Part shown: positions 31,684 through 39,645 of the stretch, in pieces
Layout of the letters: each line of letters begins with the position of its first letter
How positions within the stretch are numbered: the first letter of the stretch is position 1
NCBI GenBank assembly: GCA_023382455.1
Contig: JAHDVX010000029.1
Coordinates: forward strand, 1 to 39,645
Source of the DNA: Flavobacteriales bacterium
GTDB lineage: Bacteria; Bacteroidota; Bacteroidia; Flavobacteriales_F; PHOS-HE28
Direction of reading: 5' to 3'
DNA: 39,645 nt
The notes under the pieces: model-generated
The model's input: the letters and a program-made list of their open reading frames with translations, nothing else
What the model was told of the DNA's origin: nothing
Databases searched by the model: none
Program-made: the position numbers and the translations under genes

Positions 31684-32568
31684 TCAGATACCGATGGCCT
31701 GGGCCACTTCAGGCATGCATACCAGGAAATTGTAATGGCCACTTCGGGAAAGACGGCCGGTCTTCACCGGGGGCCAGGTCACGTCATCGATGTTGTAGTA
31801 CTCGTATCCCAGACCGTCCAAAAGGGGGGTTACCTCTGCTGCCACTTGGTCATTCAGGATTTCGATCAGCATGGAAGGCCGGTCGCGCACCAGGATATCC
31901 TTGAAGCCCCGCAGTACCGCTGGTTCATGGGTCTCCACATCGATCTTCAGAAGGTCGATACGTTCGCATCCCATCCGTTGCGCGAGGTCCTTGACCGTGA
32001 TGCAGGGGACCTCCACGGGCCTCAGCCGGGTGCTTGCTTGGTTCCACTTCTGCTCCAAGGAGACCGAAAGCACATGGTCGCTGTCCGGCAGGTCGTAAAG
32101 CACGGCTGTCCCGGTGTGGTCGCTGACGGCGGCATGCACTGCCAGGATGCTGCCATCGTTCAGGTTGATGTTTTCCTGAAGTCTGCGATGGATACGTTCC
32201 ACGGGCTCCACCGCCGCGATCTTGGCCTGGGGATTGACGGCATGGGCCACCAAGGCATAGACCCCCGTGTTGGCGCCGATGTCCATGATCACGTTCGACC
32301 TTCGGCACAGGCGGATCCAGAGCTCCATCGAAATGGGTTCCCAGCCAGTGATCCCCTTCCAGAACAGTTCATTCTCGATCATCTGGCCGAAATGTGTGAT
32401 CCGAAAGCTTTCCTTCTTGGAGACGGGCACCTTGATCACACCCCTGAAATGCAGGTGTCGGTAGATCGGCTCGGGCACTTTGGCCATGGAGCGCACGACG
32501 GTATAAACAGGCTGTTTGAAAGGCAGCAGGTCATAGGCCTTCTTCAGCAGCTTCTTGGCACCACTCAT
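31684..32568 (-). CDS. FkbM-family methyltransferase
   Basis: A 294-residue SAM-dependent methyltransferase. VIMDIGANTGVYALVAHAV is the SAM-binding motif, IAAVEPVERIHRRLQENI follows, and IDLLKIDVETHEPAVLRGFK is the diagnostic FkbM motif. The family methylates hydroxyl groups, often on sugars of glycans, which fits the location. ATG at 32568 begins MSGAKKLLKKAYDLLPF; a longer frame from 32604 adds 12 unlikely residues. TTCTTTG (32579-32573) just upstream may be its -7 element. It is divergent from the methyltransferase at 32875. Confidence 0.9.
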   Translation of the reverse strand: MSGAKKLLKKAYDLLPFKQPVYTVVRSMAKVPEPIYRHLHFRGVIKVPVSKKESFRITHFGQMIENELFWKGITGWEPISMELWIRLCRRSNVIMDIGANTGVYALVAHAVNPQAKIAAVEPVERIHRRLQENINLNDGSILAVHAAVSDHTGTAVLYDLPDSDHVLSVSLEQKWNQASTRLRPVEVPCITVKDLAQRMGCERIDLLKIDVETHEPAVLRGFKDILVRDRPSMLIEILNDQVAAEVTPLLDGLGYEYYNIDDVTWPPVKTGRLSRSGHYNFLVCMPEVAQAIGI

Positions 32569-32740
32569 GCCCCAAAGAACGGTAGCATGCTGGTGGATTG
32601 CCAACCAGTACGGCGAGGATGGCCGGGGAGACCTTCCGACAAGCCATGCGCCAAACCGCGATCCGCGACCGATGGTATGGGCTGGATGCGAGTTGCCCTA
32701 GGGGTACGGATGGCCGGTGTCCGGGTGTGTTGGCATGGCG

Positions 32741-32748
32741 TATCTTTG
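32741..32748 (+). promoter_or_regulatory. -7 element of the methyltransferase at 32875
   Basis: TATCTTTG is a perfect TAnnTTTG, 126 bases before the ATG at 32875. The transcript would have a leader of about 120 bases that includes the hairpin at 32775-32810. Confidence 0.5.
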
Positions 32749-32774
32749 CATGGTGCCGATCAGGGTCTGCGGCC

Positions 32775-32810
32775 GGGTGGCAATGGAGACTTCAATGGAT
32801 GTTGCCACCC
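32775..32810 (+). promoter_or_regulatory. Hairpin in the leader of the methyltransferase gene
   Basis: GGGTGGCAA (32775-32783) and TTGCCACCC (32802-32810) form a perfect 9-base stem with an 18-base loop that contains a second copy of CAATGGA (32781-32787 and 32793-32799). It lies between the likely promoter and the start, so it could affect translation or stability. No riboswitch class is recognised. Confidence 0.5.
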
Positions 32811-32874
32811 TGTCGAAGATGCTGGGTCGAGTCTGTTCTGCTCATCCGATGAGGCAATCAATCACGCGGATTCC

Positions 32875-33933
32875 ATGGATTCTGTGAAAGAAAAGGTCCA
32901 AAAGCTCTGTGAGATCTATTCACTCCCCTTCGTACTTGGATGGAAGAAGGATACGAGGACTGATTCCTACACGGCCTATCACTATTGGAAGGCCCTCGAA
33001 CTGCTGAACGAAGATCAGGTCGAGGAGATATTCCGTGACGGGGTTGTACGCCCCAATCAATTGCTGATCCGCTTTTTCCGGAGCATGCAGGCCTTGTTCC
33101 CACCGGCGCAGTACCGGGGAGGGGAGGTTGCGGACGTTGGAAGCGGGTTCGGCTTCATGACCTTTTGGGCGGTCCTCAATGATGCGGCCAAGGTTCACAC
33201 GATCGGTGATCCGGAACGGATCGGATTCATACGCAGATTGTACGATGCGGCGGTGGAGCGAAACATGCTTCCTTCGGGAAGGTTGGCGTATAGACCTGAA
33301 TTTGTCGGGGTCGGGGACACTACACTTTCCCGCACGATCAAACCAGGTACGCTTAGCTTGGTGCTACTCACCGATACGCTTGAACATATCACGCCCCGGC
33401 GATTGCCTTCCTTGGCCTTGTCGGCTTACAATGACCTGCGTCCCGGGGGGATATTCAAATCCAAGCAGCAAAACACGGATTCGCTCAGCATGAGGAAGAA
33501 ACTGTTTTCCGTTTGGGAGCATTGGGAGCGATCCACGGGATTGGCGCAGCGGGCCGCGATCTGCCGGGCCAAATGTCCAGGTACGGATGATCGGGCGGTG
33601 GAAGAATTTGCAACCCGAACAAGAGGTCTCGACCAAGTGGATTTTCACAACGCCTTGGAGCGTTTCGTGCAAGATGGGACCGTGCCGGACCATCGGCCGG
33701 ATCTTCCGCCGATCGACGTGGAGACCGACGTGCCGGTGGAAGGAGATACGGGCATTGCACGCGTGTTGGCCGAGTTTGGGAAAGCAGGGTTTAAGAAAAG
33801 GGCCGCCTATCCTTATCTGTTGTACTCCAGGCGTTATGTTTTTTTTCAACCTTTGGCGCGCTGGGTTCCCAGCTTGTTTTTCAAGACCGGCACATGGGAT
33901 GCAACCTCCGTGTTCTTGATGAAGAAGGTATAA
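32875..33933 (+). CDS. Class I SAM-dependent methyltransferase
   Basis: A 352-residue protein. GGEVADVGSGFGFMTFWAVL is motif I of class I methyltransferases; SLVLLTDTLEHITPRRLPSL and LRPGGIFKSKQQ follow as motifs II and III. The C-terminal part after residue ~210 is not recognised and ends in an aromatic segment YVFFQPLARWVPSLFF. Likely acts on the glycan or its lipid carrier; the substrate is unknown. ATG at 32875 was chosen because the frame upstream is antisense to FkbM. Codon use is less GC-biased than in the housekeeping genes, as in the membrane protein at 22376. Confidence 0.75.
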   Translation: MDSVKEKVQKLCEIYSLPFVLGWKKDTRTDSYTAYHYWKALELLNEDQVEEIFRDGVVRPNQLLIRFFRSMQALFPPAQYRGGEVADVGSGFGFMTFWAVLNDAAKVHTIGDPERIGFIRRLYDAAVERNMLPSGRLAYRPEFVGVGDTTLSRTIKPGTLSLVLLTDTLEHITPRRLPSLALSAYNDLRPGGIFKSKQQNTDSLSMRKKLFSVWEHWERSTGLAQRAAICRAKCPGTDDRAVEEFATRTRGLDQVDFHNALERFVQDGTVPDHRPDLPPIDVETDVPVEGDTGIARVLAEFGKAGFKKRAAYPYLLYSRRYVFFQPLARWVPSLFFKTGTWDATSVFLMKKV

Positions 33934-33991
33934 CGGAGTGGTTGAAAAGATTCGTGGATTCGAGCGTGTGCCGCAGAAAATTCCTTAGCCA

Positions 33992-34579
33992 ATGCCCCCC
34001 ATGCTTTACCTCCTCTGCACCGGCAACCCCGGCAAGGCCAAGGAACTCCGCGCGTTGCTTCCGCCGGGCATCGAGCTGGCCACCTTGGCCGACTTCAACT
34101 TGCCCAAGGACCTGCCCGAGACCGGGCGGACCTTCACTGAGAACGCCTTGCAGAAGGCGCGCTTGGGGCACTTGAAGAGCGGGCTGCCGGCCATTGCCGA
34201 CGATTCCGGCCTGGAGGTGGAAGCGTTGGATGGTGCGCCTGGCGTGGATACGGCCTTTTATGCCGGTCCGGAAAAGGACGACAAGGCCAACGTGGCCAAG
34301 CTGCTTGGAGCACTGCGCGGGGAAGCCGATCGACGGGCGCGTTTCCGCACCGTGATCGCCCTGGTTGATGAAGATGGTGAGCACCTGTTCGAAGGGGAGG
34401 TGCAGGGCCGGATCGCCATGGAAGCGCGGGGCACCAACGGCTTCGGTTACGACCCGGTCTTCATGCCGGAGTCCAGTGAATTCACCTTCGGGGAGCTGCC
34501 GGCGGAGACGAAGAATGCCATCAGCCACCGCAGCCATGCGGTGTGGAAGCTGGCGCGGTTCCTAGCGGAGCGGGAATAG
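33992..34579 (+). CDS. rdgB: XTP/dITP diphosphohydrolase, RdgB/HAM1 family
   Basis: A 195-residue pyrophosphatase that hydrolyses deaminated purine triphosphates (dITP, XTP) and so keeps them out of DNA. LLCTGNPGKAKEL is the family start (usually ATxNxGK), ADDSGLEVEALDGAPGVDTAFYAG the central motif, TNGFGYDPVFMP and ISHRSHAV the substrate-binding motifs near the end. Length is normal. ATG at 34001 (MLYLLC) is an equally plausible start. It is 58 bases after the methyltransferase and converges on ddl with a 10-base gap. Confidence 0.95.
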   Translation: MPPMLYLLCTGNPGKAKELRALLPPGIELATLADFNLPKDLPETGRTFTENALQKARLGHLKSGLPAIADDSGLEVEALDGAPGVDTAFYAGPEKDDKANVAKLLGALRGEADRRARFRTVIALVDEDGEHLFEGEVQGRIAMEARGTNGFGYDPVFMPESSEFTFGELPAETKNAISHRSHAVWKLARFLAERE

Positions 34580-34589
34580 GATCGACCGG

Positions 34590-35585
34590 TTACTTCAGCA
34601 GCCCCGCCACCATGCCGTTCACCACTTGGCCGGGGCTGATGCCGGCCGCCTTGAGCATGCGCGGGTAGATGCTGGCTGCGGTAAAGCCGGGCACGGTATT
34701 GATCTCGATGGTCACCACCTGCTTGCCGTCGCCTTGGCCTTCCAGCCAAAAGTTGTCGATACGCACCATGCCGTTGCAGTTCATGGCGGTGTAGATGGCC
34801 TCGCAGCGGCGCTGGATGAGTTGGGCGATCTCGTCCGGAATGGGGGCGGGCACCAGTTCCTGCGTATCGGCCGCGTGGTACTTGGCCTGGTAGTCGAAGA
34901 ACTCATGCGTGGTGCGGATCTCGCACACGGGCAGGGCCTGCACTTTTCCGGCCATGCGCAGCACCCCGCAGGTGAGTTCCCGGCCGTGGACGGCCTTCTC
35001 GCACATGATGATGGCATCCTCGGCGAAGGCTTTTTCCAGGGCGGCGGGCAGTTCCTCGGCGAGCTTCACCTTGCTCATGCCCAGGCTGCTGCCGCTGGTA
35101 TCGGGCTTCACGAAGCAGGGGAAGCCGATCTCACGGGCCACCTGGCCGGCCGCATCGGGCATGCCCTTGTGCAGGCGCAAGGAGGGGGCCACGGGGAAAC
35201 CCATTTGGCGCAGCAGGCTCACCGTGCTGAATTTGCTCATGGTGAGCGCCATGTTGAGCACGCCGCCAGTCTGGTAGGGCACGCCCAGCATGTCCAGGTA
35301 GCCCTGCAGCTTGCCGTCCTCGCCGGGGGTGCCGTGCACGGCGATCAGGGCTGCGGCGAAGCGCTCGTGGCCGCGGCCACGGTCGGCGGTGAAATGGCCG
35401 CGGTCAAACGGAAGCGCCGTGCCATCGGTGCGGGTGCAGGTCCAGGCATCGCGGCCCACCGTTAGGAACACGGCCTCGAAACGGTCCGTGTCGATGGCGG
35501 CCATCATATTGTCGGCGCTTTGCATGCTGATCACGGATTCGCCGGTGAATCCGCCGCGCAGGATGGCGATGAAGGGCAGGGGCAT
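34590..35585 (-). CDS. ddl: D-alanine--D-alanine ligase
   Basis: A 331-residue ATP-grasp ligase joining two D-alanines for peptidoglycan precursors in the cytoplasm. The N-terminal loop is LRGGFTGESVISMQSA (the ESVIS equivalent of the EhevS motif); FAALIAVHGTPGEDGKLQGYL, the ATP-grasp segment FPCFVKPDTSGSSLGMSKV, and near the end VRIDNFWL and EINTVPGFTAASIYP are all present, the last carrying the metal-binding Asn and Glu. ATG at 35585 starts MPLPFIAILRGG; the longer frame to 35681 is not protein-like. Divergent from the PASTA gene, a pairing seen in other flavobacteria from memory. Confidence 0.94.
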   Translation of the reverse strand: MPLPFIAILRGGFTGESVISMQSADNMMAAIDTDRFEAVFLTVGRDAWTCTRTDGTALPFDRGHFTADRGRGHERFAAALIAVHGTPGEDGKLQGYLDMLGVPYQTGGVLNMALTMSKFSTVSLLRQMGFPVAPSLRLHKGMPDAAGQVAREIGFPCFVKPDTSGSSLGMSKVKLAEELPAALEKAFAEDAIIMCEKAVHGRELTCGVLRMAGKVQALPVCEIRTTHEFFDYQAKYHAADTQELVPAPIPDEIAQLIQRRCEAIYTAMNCNGMVRIDNFWLEGQGDGKQVVTIEINTVPGFTAASIYPRMLKAAGISPGQVVNGMVAGLLK

Positions 35586-35688
35586 GGCGTGGTGCTGTGG
35601 TTCCCAAAGGTTGGGCGGCGGGTGTCCCCGGCCGGCGAGGTGGTGGTGGAAGTGCCAACGTGCCCCTGTTGATGCCTGCATGCCGACC

Positions 35689-35696
35689 TATATTCG
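35689..35696 (+). promoter_or_regulatory. -7-like element of the PASTA gene
   Basis: TATATTCG followed by CGCC, 41 bases before the ATG at 35738, fits the TAnnTTCG form found elsewhere in the window. Confidence 0.4.
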
Positions 35697-35737
35697 CGCC
35701 TCGCCGGATACTGGTCCTTTGGCCCCGGCAGTCCGCC

Positions 35738-36514
35738 ATGACGGCCAAGAAACGGCTCCTGCTGATCCTCGCCCCCGTGCTTATTGCAGCCACCTTGCTG
35801 GGGGGGGCATGGTGGTGGCTGGGGGCCTACACCCGGCACGATGAACAGGTGAAGGTGCCGGCCCTGGAGCGGATGAACTTCACCGAGGCGGCCAAGGCCT
35901 TGGAGGCGCTCGGCCTACGTGCCGAGGTGATCGATTCGGTGTACAGCGACGATGTGCCCAAAGGCACGGTGGTGGACCAGGACCCGGACAGCGGTCGCTT
36001 TGTGAAACCGGACCGCACGGTGTACGTGGTGATGAACGCCAGCCAGCCGAAGATGCTGAACATGCCGGACCTGGTGAACCTGAGCAAGCGCCAGGCCATC
36101 AGCGTGATGGAGATCATCGGCCTGAAGGTGGAGGCCTTGCAGTACCGGCCCGACCCCTGCCTGGACTGTGTGCTGGCCCAACTGTACAAGGGGCAGCCCA
36201 TTGCGCCGGAAAGCCGCATCCGCAAAGGGGAATCCATCACCTTGGTGCTGGGCGAGGGCCAGAAGGGCGAGCAGGTGCCCGTGCCGGACCTGGTGGGCAT
36301 GGGCTTCGCCGAGATGAAGGCCGTGCTGACCATGGCCTCGCTGAACCTCGGGCTGGTGGTGGAGGTGAAAGGCTGCGGCAATACCGGCTGCGATACCGCG
36401 TTGGCGAAGGTGGCCCGCCAATTCCCGGCGGCCGGTCCGGAGAACCTGATCAGCCCGGGCGGCCTGGTGGATGTATGGCTGACCATGGACACCACCGCCA
36501 CCCCCGTGCCGTAA
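35738..36514 (+). CDS. PASTA-domain membrane protein
   Basis: A 258-residue protein with an N-terminal membrane anchor (RLLLILAPVLIAATLLGGAWWW, about 6-27) and three PASTA repeats outside: VKVPALERMNFTEAAKALEA, LNMPDLVNLSKRQAISVMEI and VPVPDLVGMGFAEMKAVLTM mark their starts. PASTA domains bind muropeptides or beta-lactam-like ligands; here there is no kinase or transpeptidase domain, so it is a stand-alone sensor or scaffold, common in Bacteroidota. The start is MTAKKRLLL at 35738; upstream codons are out of character. The T9SS gene begins one base after its stop. Confidence 0.9.
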   Translation: MTAKKRLLLILAPVLIAATLLGGAWWWLGAYTRHDEQVKVPALERMNFTEAAKALEALGLRAEVIDSVYSDDVPKGTVVDQDPDSGRFVKPDRTVYVVMNASQPKMLNMPDLVNLSKRQAISVMEIIGLKVEALQYRPDPCLDCVLAQLYKGQPIAPESRIRKGESITLVLGEGQKGEQVPVPDLVGMGFAEMKAVLTMASLNLGLVVEVKGCGNTGCDTALAKVARQFPAAGPENLISPGGLVDVWLTMDTTATPVP

Positions 36515-36515
36515 C

Positions 36516-38792
36516 ATGACGCATGCGATGAACGGAACCTTCGGCCTTCGTGCGCTGAGCCTGTTGACCCTCGGCCTGCTGGCCGGCGTTCTTTCGGCCC
36601 AGGAGATCATCACTCCCTTGGGGGCGGTGCCCAGGCCCGGCCGTACCGCGCCCCCCGCCAAGGCCGGAGGCCTCAACGAGGTCTTCCTGTACGACAACGC
36701 CACGCAGACGCTGCCCGTGGTGGATGATTTCTCGGTGGACCGTACCCGCTACCTGAACGCACAGGCCGGTGATGCCAATGTGAGCCTCACGGAAACGATC
36801 TTCCTGATCGAGGTGGGCGGCATCAGCACACCGGACATGGCCTTTCTCACCGACACGAGTTTCCACTACACCATCGACGGGGATGCGGACACCCTGGTCT
36901 CCAAGGTCGCGAACCCCGCGCAGGTGGCCATCGTCCGCGATTTCAGCGTGTATCCCGTCACCGAGCAGAGCCTCTTCGTGTGGCCGCCCTACACCGTGTT
37001 CGACACCACCGGCACCACCACCACCGATACCCTGGCCCTGGACCCCGACCTGGTGCAGGACTCGCTGCTGGTGTACACCGTGGCGGCCGATCCGCGCACC
37101 TACACCAATCCGGACAACACGCCCCGGCCGTGGATCCTCTGGGCCGATGATGACGCCTACGTGAACAACAGCTTCCCCATTGCGCCGCCCACCATCGGCG
37201 TGGCCACGCTGGATGGCATGGACCGCACGGGCTACCCGTATGATCCATTGAACCCCAACGTGAACGGCCTGGCGGACAAGCTGACCTCGGTGCCCATCAA
37301 CCTGGCGTACCCGGCAAGCGACAGCATCTACCTCAGCTTCTTCTGCGAGCCCATCGGCCGCAGCGGCGACCAGCTGGCCCACCACGAGGACAGCCTGCGC
37401 CTGGAGCTCTACGCCCCGGACGAAGGGACCTGGTACCGCGCCTGGAGCAGCGCGGGCACGGCCGCCCCGGACGTGTTCCGGCAGGTGATGGTGCCCATCA
37501 CCGACCCGAAGTTCCTGAAGAACGGCTTCAAGATGCGCTTCAGCAACGAGGCCACCCTCGGCGGCATGGTGGACCAGTGGCACATCGACTACGTGCGCCT
37601 GGACCGCAACCGCAACCACGCCGATACCGTGCTGCAGGACGTGGCCTTCGTCTATGAGCAGCCCGGCCTGCTCCAGGGCTTCACCGCCGTGCCCTATGCC
37701 AAGTTCGTGCAGAACCCGGCCAGCTACATGGCCCCGCAGGTGGACATCGAGCAGCGCAACAACGACCTGGTGGACAAATTCATCACCTGGGGCTACGGCG
37801 TCACCTCGGATTGCGGATGGGGCGCCACGCGCGACAGCTACGGCAACAACATCAGCAACAACGCCTACTCCAATTTCAACAGCACGCACCCGGTGAACAG
37901 CGGCGCCAACCCGCTGGTGTACGACGTTTCCGGATGCACCGGCGCCGCCTACCTCACCAGCAAGTTCTGGACCAACGCCACGCCCGACGTTTGCGCCTAC
38001 AACGACACCATGCGGTGGGTGCAGGAACTCAGCAACTTCTACAGCCATGACGACGGCAGCGCCGAGGCGGGCTACAGCCTGAATGCCGCCGGGGCCATGC
38101 AGGCCTACCGGTTCGACACCCAGGGCACGGACTCGTTGCGCGCCCTGCGCATGTACTTCGCGCCCATCTTCACCTACGATCCGCCGCCGGTGAACAACCC
38201 GCCACAGGGCTCCTTCATCATCACCGTGTGGAGCAGCCTCGCGCCGGAGAACATCCTCTTCCAGAACATCTCCTTCAGCAGCCCCGAGTACCACACCTGG
38301 GGCCCGGACCATTTCGTGGAATACCCGCTGGACAGCACCATCGCCGTGAGCGGCACCTTCTACGTGGGCTGGGTGCAGACCAACGACACGCGCATGAACC
38401 TGGGGCTGGACAAGAACCGTAACAACCAGGACAAGATGTTCTACAAGGTGGGCCAAAGCTGGGCGGTGTCCAGCCAACAAGCCTCCTGGATGATCCGGCC
38501 GGTGATGGTCTCCGATGTGGATCCCTACGTCGGGGTGGAGGAGGTGGAAGCGCCGGCCCCCGTGCTCTATCCCAATCCCGCCGCAAATGCCTTCCACCTG
38601 CGGGGAAGCGACCGCCTGCCGCATGACGGCACCGTGCAGCTGCTGGATGCCATGGGCCGCTGCGTGCGCACCTGGGCCATGGCCGATGGCACCTTCTCCG
38701 TGCAAGGCATCGCGCCAGGCGCGTATATCGCGCGGATCACGGACCGTGCAGGCGTACCACTCGGCCAATGCCGCCTGATCGTACAGCAGTGA
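36516..38792 (+). CDS. Secreted protein with type IX secretion C-terminal domain
   Basis: A 758-residue exported protein. A signal peptide (LRALSLLTLGLLAGVLSAQ) is followed by a long region of unknown function without recognised domains, with features of beta-sandwich folds (RLRLELYAPDEGTWYRAWSS type strands). The last ~75 residues are a T9SS type A sorting domain: VLYPNPAANAFHL, GTVQLLDAMGRCVRTW and GAYIARIT. It is therefore exported through the outer membrane by the T9SS and anchored or released at the surface. ATG at 36528 (MNGTFGL) is an equally good start. The gene is tightly packed between the PASTA gene and the rluD-like gene. Confidence 0.85.
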   Translation: MTHAMNGTFGLRALSLLTLGLLAGVLSAQEIITPLGAVPRPGRTAPPAKAGGLNEVFLYDNATQTLPVVDDFSVDRTRYLNAQAGDANVSLTETIFLIEVGGISTPDMAFLTDTSFHYTIDGDADTLVSKVANPAQVAIVRDFSVYPVTEQSLFVWPPYTVFDTTGTTTTDTLALDPDLVQDSLLVYTVAADPRTYTNPDNTPRPWILWADDDAYVNNSFPIAPPTIGVATLDGMDRTGYPYDPLNPNVNGLADKLTSVPINLAYPASDSIYLSFFCEPIGRSGDQLAHHEDSLRLELYAPDEGTWYRAWSSAGTAAPDVFRQVMVPITDPKFLKNGFKMRFSNEATLGGMVDQWHIDYVRLDRNRNHADTVLQDVAFVYEQPGLLQGFTAVPYAKFVQNPASYMAPQVDIEQRNNDLVDKFITWGYGVTSDCGWGATRDSYGNNISNNAYSNFNSTHPVNSGANPLVYDVSGCTGAAYLTSKFWTNATPDVCAYNDTMRWVQELSNFYSHDDGSAEAGYSLNAAGAMQAYRFDTQGTDSLRALRMYFAPIFTYDPPPVNNPPQGSFIITVWSSLAPENILFQNISFSSPEYHTWGPDHFVEYPLDSTIAVSGTFYVGWVQTNDTRMNLGLDKNRNNQDKMFYKVGQSWAVSSQQASWMIRPVMVSDVDPYVGVEEVEAPAPVLYPNPAANAFHLRGSDRLPHDGTVQLLDAMGRCVRTWAMADGTFSVQGIAPGAYIARITDRAGVPLGQCRLIVQQ

Positions 38793-39645
38793 TGGTCACC
38801 GGTCCGGACAAGGAGGAGCCAGGGGAGGACGCCGGCGACGAGCAGGAGCTGTATGAGCACCATCGCATAACGGCCGACCCGCGCCAAGGCCTGTTGCGCC
38901 TGGACAAGTTTCTCTTCGAGCGCATCGGCGGCGCATCACGTTCGCGCATCGCCGCCGCGGCGCGCAACGGCAATGTGCTGGTGAACGGCAAGCCCGAGAA
39001 GCCCAGTTACAAGGTGAAGCCCCGGGATGTGGTGAGCCTGGTGCTGCCACATCCCGTGCGCGAGGTGGAGCTGGCGCCGGAGGACATCCCGCTGAACGTG
39101 CTATACGAGGACAAGGAGATCCTGGTGCTGGACAAGCAGCCCGGCCTGGTGGTGCATCCCGGCCACGGCAATTGGACGGGCACGCTGGTGAACGCCCTGC
39201 TGTTCCATTTCGGGAAACTGCCCTCCGCGCCCAACCAGCCCGTGCCGCGCCCCGGGCTGGTGCACCGGCTGGACAAGGACACCAGCGGTGTGATGGTGAT
39301 CGGCAAGACCGATGATGCCCTGGCCCACCTGGCGAACCAGTTCTTCACGCGCAGCAACGACCGCCGCTACCGCGCCTTGGTCTGGGGCGATTTCGCCGAG
39401 GACGAAGGCACCATCGACGCACCGCTGGCCCGCTCACCCAAGGACCGCACGGTGATGGCCGTGCCACTCGACCCCGCGCAGGGCAAAACGGCCGTCACGC
39501 ACTGGAAGGTGATCGAGCGCTTCACCTACGTCACCCTGGTGGAGTGCAAGCTGGAGACGGGCCGCACGCACCAGATCCGTGCGCACATGAAGTACATCGG
39601 CCACCCGCTCTTCAACGACGCGCAGTACGGCGGCGACCGCGTGCT
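38792..39645 (+). CDS. rluD: RluD-family 23S rRNA pseudouridine synthase, 5' part
   Basis: 284 codons are visible before the window ends. After an acidic start, an S4 RNA-binding domain covers about residues 36-85 (LRLDKFLFERIGGASRSRIAA ... VNGKPEKPSYKVKPRD). The catalytic domain follows: ILVLDKQPGLVVHPG, then GLVHRLDKDTSGVMV with the catalytic Asp161, and LETGRTHQIRAHMKYIGHPL near the edge. RluD makes pseudouridines 1911, 1915 and 1917 in helix 69 of 23S rRNA; RluA/RluC relatives are similar, so the exact member is tentative. rlmH, also in this window, methylates pseudouridine 1915 made by RluD. The ATG overlaps the preceding stop by one base (TGATG). Confidence 0.9.
   Translation, partial: MVTGPDKEEPGEDAGDEQELYEHHRITADPRQGLLRLDKFLFERIGGASRSRIAAAARNGNVLVNGKPEKPSYKVKPRDVVSLVLPHPVREVELAPEDIPLNVLYEDKEILVLDKQPGLVVHPGHGNWTGTLVNALLFHFGKLPSAPNQPVPRPGLVHRLDKDTSGVMVIGKTDDALAHLANQFFTRSNDRRYRALVWGDFAEDEGTIDAPLARSPKDRTVMAVPLDPAQGKTAVTHWKVIERFTYVTLVECKLETGRTHQIRAHMKYIGHPLFNDAQYGGDRV

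Noticed and set aside
31378-32874. Long plus-strand open frame running into the methyltransferase at 32875
   Set aside because: It is antisense to the FkbM gene and has no protein character before the methyltransferase start.
32750-32884. 45-codon open frame between the -7 element and the methyltransferase
   Set aside because: Its ATG lies one base after the -7 box, probably before the transcription start, and the peptide shows no recognisable features.
36450-38768. 772-codon open frame on the minus strand opposite the T9SS gene
   Set aside because: The translation is rich in His, Val, Gly and Arg with no domain, as expected opposite a GC-rich gene; the plus-strand protein has a signal peptide and sorting domain.

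Overview
The window (about 39.6 kb, GC-rich) reads as chromosomal DNA of a high-GC Bacteroidota, most likely a Flavobacteriales-like lineage. The evidence is a type IX secretion (T9SS) sorting domain, small Bacteroidota-restricted families (DUF4834, DUF4783), a MACP... none of the starts checked has a clear Shine-Dalgarno, and Bacteroidota-type -7 elements (TAnnTTTG and a TAnnTTCG variant) sit just upstream of many starts. The species cannot be named from the sequence alone.

Layout. 1-1130: the 3' end of carB, followed by two further copies of its last 14 codons, each preceded by a hairpin, then a ParE/RelE-type toxin-antitoxin pair. 1.4-7.5 kb: an NTF2-like protein, MsrA lipoprotein, a DEAD-box RNA helicase, and divergently from it a DUF4834 protein and a YfhO-like membrane protein. 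7.6-13.9 kb: a first surface-glycan block with two glycosyltransferases, a flippase, two methyltransferases and an SDR enzyme. 13.9-20.3 kb: DUF2147 protein, an M1 metallopeptidase with a probable outer-membrane barrel at its C-terminus, then the compact DUF4783-nadC-yihY operon divergent from rlmH.

20.3-33.9 kb: a second glycan block with a formyltransferase and NodB-type deacetylase that overlap, a polytopic polymerase-like protein, a flippase, five glycosyltransferases, and two methyltransferases including an FkbM type. Strand switches are frequent and a less GC-rich patch lies in the polymerase-like gene. 33.9-39.6 kb: housekeeping and envelope genes: rdgB, ddl, then a PASTA protein, a T9SS-secreted protein and an RluD-family pseudouridine synthase that runs off the window.

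Together the two glycan blocks encode lipid-linked glycan assembly and decoration: glycosyltransferases build it, O-methyl and possibly N-formyl groups decorate it, two MOP-family flippases export it, and one Wzy-like protein may polymerise it. No priming sugar-phosphate transferase was seen here, so that step must be encoded elsewhere. The most unusual feature is the serially repeated carB tail at 91-309, whose copies differ almost only by synonymous changes; it looks like a record of repeated replacement of a gene's 3' end. No tRNA, rRNA, CRISPR array or intact insertion sequence was recognised.
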